DNA of 11,474 nt from JAWXCH01 sp034440595 (GTDB lineage Bacteria; Planctomycetota; Planctomycetia; Pirellulales; JALHPA01): assembly GCA_034440595.1 (NCBI GenBank), contig JAWXCH010000021.1, positions 1-11,474 of the forward strand. Direction: 5' to 3'. Under the pieces are notes generated by a model that saw nothing but the letters and a program-made list of their open reading frames with translations, did not search any database and was not told the DNA's origin. Below are positions 6,555 through 11,474 of the stretch, piece by piece. The position numbers and the translations under genes were made by a program. Numbering within the stretch: position 1 is the first letter of the stretch; every line of letters starts with the position of its first letter.

Positions 6555-7550
6555 ATGTCTTCTATTGCACGCTTGTCTTCGATCATACGCCCTGTGTTTT
6601 CTAGCTGCGTGTTCAGTTTTGCGCTGATTGGCTTACTGTGGAACGAGGCCAGCACTGCCGAGCTAACCACCGAACAGAGCAAAACCGGTGTGAAGGTGCT
6701 TATCGATGGCAAGCTGTTTACCGAGTACCTGTTCCGTTCCGGTAGCAAGCCGGTCCTCTGGCCGGTCATTGGGCCGCACGGCATTGAAATGACGCGGGCC
6801 TATCCCTTCAAAGAGATTAAAGGAGACAAGACCGATCATATTCACCACCGTTCGATTTGGTTTACGCATGGTAATGTGAACGGTACGGACTTTTGGTTGG
6901 AAGTGGCCAAGGATCGCAAAGGGGGAACGATCGAGCAGCGCGATATCAGTGTCAAAGAGGGGAACGGTAAGGTACAGATCGAATCGACCAACGACTGGAT
7001 GACCCCACAGCGAAAGAAAGTCCTGGAAGACAAGCGAGTCATGACCTTTGGAGTAGACGGAGAGAACCGCGTCATTGATTTTGATATCACCTTGACCGCC
7101 GGAGACGAGCCAGCGGTTATTGGCGAAACCAAGGAGGGATCTTTTGGCATTCGTGTCCCGCACGTCATGAGCGTGGATGCCAAGCAAGGGGGCAAGATCA
7201 TCAATAGTCGTGGCCAAAAAGATGGAGACGCCTGGGGCAAGCCGGCCGAATGGGTCGATTACCATGGCGCTGTAAAAGATGAACAAGGTAAGTCAAACCA
7301 CGTTGGGATTGCGGTATTGAATCACCCGAGCAGCTTTCGCGCTCCGACACATTGGCATGTCCGCACCTATGGCCTGTTCGCGGCCAATCCCTTTGGCCTG
7401 CACGACTTCGATAAAAATCAGCCCGAAGGTGCCGGCGCGGTGACTCTCAAACCGCACGAAAGTCTGACTTTACGCTATCGCGTGATCTTTCATGCCGGAG
7501 ATGAGCAACAAGCTGGCATCGCCGCAGCGTACGAGAAATATGCCAAGTAG
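6555..7550 (+). CDS. Secreted DUF6807 / PmoA-family (PF14100) protein, 331 aa
   Basis: Start ATG at 6555 is preceded by GGAGAG (6542-6547) and opens a signal peptide (hydrophobic 15-28, likely cleavage after STA, residue 35). An upstream ATG at 6450 would add 35 residues with no leader character. The mature protein has the family's histidine-rich blocks: PHG (74-76), DHIHHRSIWFTHG (94-106) followed by GTDFW, and HPSSFRAPTHWHVRTYGLFAANPFG (257-281, H266 and H268). The family is labelled methane oxygenase PmoA in databases, but these soluble beta-sandwich-like secreted proteins are not the membrane subunit of particulate methane monooxygenase. They are frequent in Planctomycetes and often sit with carbohydrate-related oxidoreductases; here no such neighbour is seen. 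Function is unknown; a role in the periplasm on a sugar-derived substrate is only a guess. Length is usual for the family. Confidence 0.85.
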   Translation: MSSIARLSSIIRPVFSSCVFSFALIGLLWNEASTAELTTEQSKTGVKVLIDGKLFTEYLFRSGSKPVLWPVIGPHGIEMTRAYPFKEIKGDKTDHIHHRSIWFTHGNVNGTDFWLEVAKDRKGGTIEQRDISVKEGNGKVQIESTNDWMTPQRKKVLEDKRVMTFGVDGENRVIDFDITLTAGDEPAVIGETKEGSFGIRVPHVMSVDAKQGGKIINSRGQKDGDAWGKPAEWVDYHGAVKDEQGKSNHVGIAVLNHPSSFRAPTHWHVRTYGLFAANPFGLHDFDKNQPEGAGAVTLKPHESLTLRYRVIFHAGDEQQAGIAAAYEKYAK

Positions 7551-7856
7551 CAGTTAGTAGTTGGGCAGTTAGTGCAGCGACCTGCGCAGCTTTCATCCGC
7601 GCTGAATGATGGTTGCCCGCGCGCATCTGCACAGATTCTTCTGCAATCACTAGCAAGTCGCAAGCAGTGCGCGATACAACCTGCACGTATGGTGTCAGGA
7701 TATTACGACGACTTTGTGAAAATGCGGAATCAGATGGCAAGTAATCCTTCCTATATTGCCGATAGCTAACATTGTCGGCAGTTAACCCAGTTTCTCTGGT
7801 CAGCACGAAAACCCCTTCTTACCGTTTTTGTGCCTTTGGAAGGAGCCTACTGCGAC
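7551..7856. other. Spacer between the DUF6807 gene and the 98-aa gene
   Basis: No gene is supported. It holds a tandem CAGTTAGT (7551-7558 and 7566-7573) and an inverted repeat TGCCGA/TCGGCA (7757-7762, 7775-7780) without a T-run. No clear promoter was found for the following gene. Confidence 0.35.
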
Positions 7857-8153
7857 ATGCCTAGCAGCTCGCAACCAATACGAAGTTTGGAAAGTCTTAG
7901 AGAATATGTAGTAACCACGCTGTGCGACCATGATTTGTTGGAATTGGGGGCTTTTCCGGTCACTGAACGCATTCTGATACGAAACGGCAAACCCTGCGGC
8001 ATCTTCTTCTGTCTGTATGGGCCACGAGCGGTCAAACTGACAGCCATCTGGGAAACCGAGCGGAATTCGATCCTGTTTTACAGTTCAACCGGCGAACGCT
8101 TCCACAAAACGCAACTGGCCGAGATCACCGAGTGGGAACCAGCACTGTTGTAA
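7857..8153 (+). CDS. Small conserved-looking protein upstream of csrA, 98 aa
   Basis: No function can be given. ATG at 7857 is preferred over the in-frame GTG at 7830 because GGAAGGAG (7838-7845) lies 11 bases before it, whereas the GTG has no Shine-Dalgarno. The protein is soluble, with a helical N-terminal half (SLESLREYVVTTLCDHDLLEL), then alternating beta-like segments ERILIRNGKPCGIFFCLYGP, AVKLTAIWE, NSILFYSSTGERF. Three cysteines (C22, C54, C59 by my count) are scattered and form no metal-binding motif. I have the impression that similar small proteins with a CG-x-x-F-CLYGPR-like core occur in Pirellulales, but this is from memory. It is 214 bases upstream of csrA on the same strand, yet csrA has its own promoter, so co-transcription is not required. 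Confidence 0.7.
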   Translation: MPSSSQPIRSLESLREYVVTTLCDHDLLELGAFPVTERILIRNGKPCGIFFCLYGPRAVKLTAIWETERNSILFYSSTGERFHKTQLAEITEWEPALL

Positions 8154-8225
8154 TGTCGATGCAGCCAGAAAAACTGGCCGTCGATTGAGGAATGCAGAAA
8201 GAGTGAGAGATTGTCGGCTTATTAA

Positions 8226-8282
8226 ATCCACAACTGGATGGATCAACAAAGTAGTCGCCCGATCCAGGGAGCCATCTCCCTG
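8226..8282 (+). promoter_or_regulatory. Overlapping alternative hairpins ahead of the csrA promoter
   Basis: ATCCA (8226-8230) can pair with TGGAT (8235-8239), while TGGATC (8239-8244) can pair with GATCCA (8261-8266). The latter overlaps a third hairpin CAGGGAG-CCAT-CTCCCTG (8265-8282). The last two cannot both form in full. The third hairpin is followed by A bases rather than T, so it is not an intrinsic terminator on either strand. Confidence 0.35.
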
Positions 8283-8301
8283 AAAAAAAGGAATGCTCGG
8301 A

Positions 8302-8330
8302 TTGACACGAAGTGTGTACACCCGTACACT
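8302..8330 (+). promoter_or_regulatory. Housekeeping-sigma promoter of csrA with overlapping palindrome
   Basis: TTGACA (8302-8307), a 17-base spacer and TACACT (8325-8330) form a consensus -35 and a fair -10. Transcription would start near 8337, giving a leader of about 30 bases. The perfect inverted repeat GTGTAC-ACCC-GTACAC (8314-8329) covers the end of the spacer and most of the -10, so it could be an operator. Confidence 0.7.
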
Positions 8331-8351
8331 CATGCACGTAACACAGCCTTC

Positions 8352-8358
8352 AAGGAGG
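8352..8358 (+). promoter_or_regulatory. csrA Shine-Dalgarno, possible CsrA autoregulation site
   Basis: AAGGAGG lies 9 bases before the csrA ATG and fixes the start. The context CAAGGAGGAT contains a GGA inside the ribosome binding site, the arrangement through which CsrA represses its own translation in other bacteria. Confidence 0.6.
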
Positions 8359-8367
8359 ATATAGTCA

Positions 8368-8553
8368 ATGCTGGTTCTATCGCGGAAGGAAAGCGAACGT
8401 ATCAAAGTCGGCGACTCGATTGTGGTCACCGTGGTGCGGGTAGCCGGTGACAAGGTTCGACTGGGCATTGAAGCCCCGGCGGACATGGTTGTTTTGCGTG
8501 ATGAGTTGAAACCTCACGAGGCGATTGCAGTTGCGGTTGGTGCCGCACGCTAG
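8368..8553 (+). CDS. csrA: Carbon storage regulator CsrA, 61 aa
   Basis: Small homodimeric RNA-binding protein that binds GGA motifs in mRNA leaders and alters translation or stability. The sequence MLVLSRK-ESERIKVGD, VRLGIEAP and the closing R44-D-E46 match the whole length of the family. L4 and R6 in the first strand and R44 in the last, which build the RNA-binding surface, are all present. Length is that of the Escherichia coli protein. The TAG stop is part of a hairpin that may end the transcript. In many bacteria csrA lies beside flagellar genes such as fliW; here no flagellar gene is near. Instead the next gene downstream is cstA, a known CsrA target in Escherichia coli. Confidence 0.97.
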   Translation: MLVLSRKESERIKVGDSIVVTVVRVAGDKVRLGIEAPADMVVLRDELKPHEAIAVAVGAAR

Positions 8554-8565
8554 CAGCGTGGTTTT
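8546..8565 (+). terminator. Candidate csrA terminator overlapping its stop codon
   Basis: CACGCT-AGC-AGCGTG (8546-8560) is a perfect 6-bp stem with a 3-base loop, followed by GTTTTC. The short T-run makes it weak, but the position at the end of csrA is right. Confidence 0.5.
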
Positions 8566-8930
8566 CGCTCGTAGTAAGTGTCCGTCGTTCCTAGTATGAA
8601 ACAGAGTGGTCGCAGGCAGAGCTAACAACGCTCGGCAGATATCCGCTTCGTTTTGGTCCAAAGCAATCGATTGATTTGCAGCAGTCGTCGGTGAGCCGTC
8701 AGTTTGTAGTGACGGATTACCAGATTTTACACGACTTTGCGTCAGCGCTTTTCGGTACCACGAAGCACCGTTCGCCACGTTGAATCGCTACCTTGCCGTA
8801 CCGCAGTGTTTATTGTGCGGAGTACCGCATGACGAGCCTGGTTTGCAATTGGGCGACTCTTCGCTTTTGGGCCGCGAAGAATGCTGAAATTGTCGCAAAT
8901 TGCTGGCCAGAATTGTCGTTAGATAATCAA
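8566..8930. other. Stretch without a recognised gene before an orphan terminator
   Basis: No open frame with a Shine-Dalgarno was found; the longest notable one is an ATG at 8829 with 38 codons, running into the terminator. It contains an imperfect inverted repeat around 8792-8825 (GTACCGCA facing TGCGGAGTAC). A short untranslated RNA is possible but no promoter stands out. Confidence 0.3.
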
Positions 8931-8968
8931 AGGACCTTGACGTGAGCCAACCGTCAGGGTCCTTTTTT
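8931..8968 (+). terminator. Strong intrinsic terminator with no gene directly upstream
   Basis: AGGACCTTGACG (8931-8942) pairs with CGTCAGGGTCCT (8952-8963) over 12 pairs with one G-T, around a 9-base loop, followed by a run of T to 8968. This is a textbook factor-independent terminator on the plus strand. The nearest upstream gene, csrA, ends about 380 bases earlier. Confidence 0.85.
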
Positions 8969-8987
8969 ATTGATGCTACAGTCGCAT

Positions 8988-9162
8988 ATCGCTCCGCGAA
9001 ATAGCGTTTTTTTGTAGAGGCAGCGATCTCTGCAGGCTTGATTGCTCTTTCGCGGAGCGAAAATCTGTCGTCTTTCACTCCGTGAAAGGACGCTTGCATG
9101 TTGTAAGATATCTTGAAGAACAATGTCCAGCAGCGAGGCAGGTGCTCTTTCGCGGAGCGAAA
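8988..9162. repeat. Cluster of short hairpin repeats (TTTCGC-GGA-GCGAAA type)
   Basis: The 20-mer TGCTCTTTCGCGGAGCGAAA occurs exactly at 9043-9062 and again at 9143-9162, 100 bases apart. Each contains a perfect stem TTTCGC/GCGAAA with a GGA loop. Between them CTTTCAC-TCC-GTGAAAG (9072-9088) is a related hairpin with the complementary loop. At 8988-9000 a shortened inverted copy TATCGCTCCGCGA is present, followed by a T-run (9007-9013) that could act as a weak terminator. There is no open frame or transposase, so this looks like a set of dispersed chromosomal palindromes rather than a mobile element with its own enzyme. Confidence 0.8.
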
Positions 9163-9191
9163 TGCTACTGTGGGCAACTGTCAGCTTCTGC

Positions 9192-9239
9192 TGGCTAGTT
9201 TTTTCTGCGTGTGCTACAGTGAAACGATAAGAATTATCG
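9192..9239 (+). promoter_or_regulatory. Weak promoter candidate and 5' stem-loop of cstA
   Basis: TACAGT (9215-9220) is a possible -10, with a poor -35 TGGCTA 17 bases upstream. A transcript from here would begin about at the hairpin CGATAA-GAA-TTATCG (9225-9239), whose stem extends by AAAC/GTTT across one bulged C. The hairpin is clear; the promoter is weak. Confidence 0.35.
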
Positions 9240-9259
9240 CGTTTTGCACTGTTTTTGCT

Positions 9260-9266
9260 AAGGGAT
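9260..9266 (+). promoter_or_regulatory. cstA Shine-Dalgarno containing a CsrA-type GGA
   Basis: AAGGGAT just before the cstA ATG provides ribosome binding and contains A-R-GGA-T, the core of the CsrA recognition consensus. Binding there would block translation, as CsrA does on the Escherichia coli cstA mRNA. Confidence 0.45.
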
Positions 9267-9270
9267 CCGC

Positions 9271-11031
9271 ATGAGTCTGGTTGGTGTGGCACTGCTGGCC
9301 GCGGCGGTTTTAACAATCGCCTATTTCACCTATGGACGGCTGCTGAGTCGGCTGTTGCGGCTCGATCCAAAAGTGCGCACCCCGGCGGTCGAACTGCGCG
9401 ACGATCTGGACTATGTTCCAATCGAGTCGAAGTTTCTTCTCAGTCAGCATTTTTCGGCTATTGCCGCCGCAGGGCCAATTGTTGGGCCGATCCTGGCGGG
9501 AATCATGTTCGGCTGGCTGCCGGCACTGATCTGGATTTTGATCGGATCGATCTTTATCGGCGGAGTGCATGACATTACCTCGTTGACAGCGTCGATCCGG
9601 CATCGTGCCCGGTCGATTGCGGACGTCGTTCGCGAAAACATGAGCCAGCGATCGTATCTGATGTTTCTGGCGTTTATCTGGATTGCGCTGGTCTACATCA
9701 TTGTTGCCTTTGCAGACATCACGGCTGCCTCTTTTGTAGGCATGGTGAAATTGGAAGATGGAACCCAGGTTAGCGGCCCCGGCATTGCCAGTAGTTCCAT
9801 GCTTTACTTGCTGCTGCCAATTGTCATGGGACTGCTACTGCGGTACACGCGGCTGTCACTCAATTGGGCCACGATCATCTTCCTGCCGCTGGTCGGACTG
9901 ACGGTCTATATCGGTCAATATATCCCGTTTGAACTGGCTTCCATGCTCGGCGTGAATGATGACCAAGGCCAAAAAGTCTGGGGCGTGCTGCTATTGGTGT
10001 ACTGCCTGATAGCTGCCGTGGCACCAATGTGGTTGTTGCTGCAACCACGCGGGCACCTAGGAGGGTACTTTTTGTACGTGGCGCTAGCCGCCGGATTTAT
10101 TGGTCTGCTGTTTGGTGGACAAGAGATCCGCTACCCGGCGTTTACCGGGTGGACCAGCATCAAAGGAGAGACACTGTTCCCGTTTTTGTTCATTACGATA
10201 GCTTGCGGTGCCTGCTCAGGGTTTCATTCGCTCATCGCATCCGGAACGACTTCAAAGCAGTTGCGTCTAGAGACGGACGCTCTGCCGGTTGGCTATGGCG
10301 CGATGCTGCTGGAGGCGATGGTCACCGTGATCTCGCTGGCGTGCGTCATGATACTGCCGCTAGGGCATGTCGTTCTGAACGGATCGCCCAACGCGATTTA
10401 TGGCCTGGGCATGGGGAACATGCTGGAGTTTTCTGGTATTTCGCCCGCGTTGGTGGTCTCGTTTGCACTGATGGCATTCACCACGTTTGTTTACGACACA
10501 CTGGATGTCTGCACGCGACTGGGCCGGTACATTATTCAGGAGTTGCTCGGCTGGCCGGGCTGGCCAGGACGCTGGATCGGTACGGCGCTGACCGCCGGTG
10601 TGCCCGTGTTTTTTATAGTGCAGAAGACGCAGTTCGATGCCAAGGGTGCGCCGATTCCCGTCTGGCGCACGTTTTGGTCTTTGTTTGGTGCCAGCAATCA
10701 ATTGCTGGCGGCGCTGACACTGCTTGGCGTGACGGTCTGGCTCTGGAAGACGCGGCGAGCGGCCTGGATCTGGATTGTCACCGGGCTACCAACAGTGTGG
10801 ATGTACGTCATGAGCATCTGGGCACTGGTCGCGATGACCTGGCCCAAGTTCTGGAAGGCCGAATCGGGTAGCACCGAGTTCCACTTTCCGAGCGATCCGG
10901 TTCCCTATGCCGGCCTGGTGCTGATGGCACTGGCCGCCATGATGTTGATTGAGGCGGTGTTGATTCTGTGGAATGCAGGCGGGCCGCCGAAACAGCAAGC
11001 ACCTTCGCTTGGCGTGCCCGCGACGACGTGA
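9271..11031 (+). CDS. cstA: CstA-family carbon starvation transporter, 586 aa
   Basis: Inner-membrane transporter of the CstA/BtsT family, whose studied members take up pyruvate or peptides under carbon limitation. Hydrophobic spans run through most of the length. Family signatures are present: HFSAIAAAGPIVGPILAG (60-77), the GCGACSGFHSLIASGTTSKQ segment (from 312), DTLDVCTRLGRYIIQE (409-424) and FWSLFGASNQLLAAL (468-482). At 586 residues it is about 115 shorter than Escherichia coli CstA, with a short extramembrane tail; such short forms are common outside enteric bacteria, so it does not look truncated. The ATG follows AAGGGAT at good spacing. It is preceded by csrA and a hairpin-rich leader, and followed directly by a REP-like element whose first arm serves as terminator. 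Which substrate it carries cannot be told from sequence. Confidence 0.93.
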   Translation: MSLVGVALLAAAVLTIAYFTYGRLLSRLLRLDPKVRTPAVELRDDLDYVPIESKFLLSQHFSAIAAAGPIVGPILAGIMFGWLPALIWILIGSIFIGGVHDITSLTASIRHRARSIADVVRENMSQRSYLMFLAFIWIALVYIIVAFADITAASFVGMVKLEDGTQVSGPGIASSSMLYLLLPIVMGLLLRYTRLSLNWATIIFLPLVGLTVYIGQYIPFELASMLGVNDDQGQKVWGVLLLVYCLIAAVAPMWLLLQPRGHLGGYFLYVALAAGFIGLLFGGQEIRYPAFTGWTSIKGETLFPFLFITIACGACSGFHSLIASGTTSKQLRLETDALPVGYGAMLLEAMVTVISLACVMILPLGHVVLNGSPNAIYGLGMGNMLEFSGISPALVVSFALMAFTTFVYDTLDVCTRLGRYIIQELLGWPGWPGRWIGTALTAGVPVFFIVQKTQFDAKGAPIPVWRTFWSLFGASNQLLAALTLLGVTVWLWKTRRAAWIWIVTGLPTVWMYVMSIWALVAMTWPKFWKAESGSTEFHFPSDPVPYAGLVLMALAAMMLIEAVLILWNAGGPPKQQAPSLGVPATT

Positions 11032-11035
11032 AGAG

Positions 11036-11184
11036 GTGTGCCACTGGCTCTGCCAGTGTTTTTCCTGCGGAGTTGAATCATTCAGTGATTGCTTTTTTTC
11101 AGGGGCAAGATGCCCGTGCAGCTACTGCACCCGTTATGAGATAACGCGCTGTGATGATTTTCACTGGCGGAGCCAGTGGCACAC
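11036..11184. repeat. REP-like palindromic element, copy 2 (expanded), with hairpin array inside
   Basis: Outer arms 11036-11058 and 11162-11184 are inverted copies of the 23-nt arm seen at 6221-6243; the right arm is its exact reverse complement. The 103-nt centre differs from copy 1 and contains AATCA/TGATT (11076-11090) and then three perfect hairpins nearly end to end: GGGCA-AGA-TGCCC (11103-11115), GTGCAG-CTA-CTGCAC (11116-11130) and CGTTAT-GAG-ATAACG (11132-11146). It fills the gap between two convergent genes. Confidence 0.85.
11042..11063 (+). terminator. cstA terminator formed by the first REP-like arm
   Basis: CACTGGC-TCT-GCCAGTG (11042-11058) followed by five T, starting 11 bases after the cstA stop. 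Unlike the arms at 6221-6297, this one has a T-run, so it can end transcription. Confidence 0.65.
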
Positions 11185-11194
11185 TAAGTCGAAG

Positions 11195-11209
11195 GCCATT
11201 GGCACACAA
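11195..11209. repeat. Half arm of the REP-like element
   Basis: GCCATTGGCACACAA matches the outer half of the right arm (GCCAGTGGCACAC) with one difference. It lies 10 bases beyond copy 2 in the same orientation, a decayed third arm. Confidence 0.6.
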
Positions 11210-11232
11210 TTGCTGAGCTGTGGCGGGAACTC

Positions 11233-11474
11233 TTATTTCTTCTTCGCCGCGACCGGGGCGGCAGGTACCGGCTTGGCCGAGACCGGTGCCGGCACAGCCG
11301 AAAGTGCTGCCGCAGTCGGCTTGCCTTTGTCAGTCACAGTACTGACCGACTGGTCAATCTGAATCGCTTTGCGACCTTTGAACGCGCCCGGCTTAGCGCG
11401 GAACTTGGTGACCCCCTCGACAAACACGTTTAACCCTTCTCGCATGTCCTTCTCGGTGGTGATAATATCCCCGA
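11233..11474 (-). CDS. Unknown protein, C-terminal 79 residues (5' end outside window)
   Basis: The frame is open to the right edge (first complete codons read GDIITTEKDMREGLNVF), so the ATG at 11443-11445 is probably internal. The visible part has a folded-looking segment NVFVEGVTKFRAKPGAFKGRKAIQIDQ and then a low-complexity tail rich in Ala, Pro and Val ending in KKK. I do not recognise the family. The tail is of the type found at flexible C-termini of exported or nucleic-acid-binding proteins, but nothing decides between them. It is convergent with cstA across the REP-like element. Confidence 0.65.
   Translation of the reverse strand, partial: GDIITTEKDMREGLNVFVEGVTKFRAKPGAFKGRKAIQIDQSVSTVTDKGKPTAAALSAVPAPVSAKPVPAAPVAAKKK

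Noticed and set aside
6663..7286. 207-residue minus-strand frame
   Set aside because: It is antisense to the DUF6807 gene, with no ribosome binding site or recognisable domain.
7830..7856. GTG start for the 98-aa protein
   Set aside because: It has no Shine-Dalgarno; GGAAGGAG lies between it and the ATG at 7857.
8265..8289. CAGGGAG hairpin as a terminator
   Set aside because: It is followed by an A-run on the plus strand and by mixed sequence on the minus strand, so there is no T tract after the stem in either direction.
8829..8945. 38-codon open frame ending in the orphan terminator
   Set aside because: No Shine-Dalgarno, no domain, and the last codons form the terminator stem.
9043..9162. 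CRISPR-like array from the two 20-base repeats
   Set aside because: Only two exact copies, 80 bases of spacing containing a further hairpin, and no cas genes.
10029..10871. 280-residue open frame inside cstA
   Set aside because: It is a +1 shadow frame of the transporter without membrane pattern or motifs.

Overview
The window looks like a piece of a planctomycete chromosome, most likely a Pirellulaceae relative. This is inferred from a DUF6807/PmoA-like secreted protein, secreted proteins without obvious relatives, a small protein of a type I associate with Pirellulales next to csrA, and dispersed short palindromes of the TGCCACTGGC and CTTTCGCGGAGCGAAA kinds. No rRNA or other phylogenetic marker is present, so the assignment is tentative.

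Layout. (1) Positions 1-305 hold the C-terminal end of a pyroglutamyl-peptidase I gene, with active-site Cys and His visible. (2) Positions 363-4636 are a small accessory block of two convergent genes: a 380-residue protein with PIN-nuclease-like motifs split between its two ends (+), and a 1024-residue single-chain restriction-modification enzyme with an N-terminal PD-(D/E)XK site, a central adenine methylase and a C-terminal specificity region (-). (3) Positions 4744-4936 (-) hold a possible frameshifted remnant of a small YeaQ/YmgE-like membrane protein. (4) Positions 4939-5267 (-) hold a tRNA-Ile(CAU) gene split by a 256-nt Azoarcus-type group I intron directly after U33; this is the most notable feature. 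(5) Positions 5414-7550 hold two exported-protein genes (+), an unknown 260-residue protein and a DUF6807/PmoA-like protein, separated by a REP-like palindromic element. (6) Positions 7857-8553 hold a 98-residue unknown protein and csrA, the latter with a strong promoter and Shine-Dalgarno. (7) Positions 8554-9270 have no convincing gene but contain a strong orphan terminator and a cluster of hairpin repeats. (8) Positions 9271-11031 are a short cstA transporter gene. (9) A second, larger REP-like element (11036-11184) separates cstA from the convergent 3' end of an unknown gene that leaves the window.

Links between genes. The restriction enzyme and the PIN-like protein form a plausible defence pair beside a tRNA, the usual landing site of islands, but no integrase is present. 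csrA and cstA are neighbours; in Escherichia coli CsrA represses cstA translation, and here cstA has a GGA inside its Shine-Dalgarno and hairpins exposing GGA further upstream. Direct control is therefore a testable inference. The intron would have to be removed to make the isoleucine tRNA that reads AUA codons.
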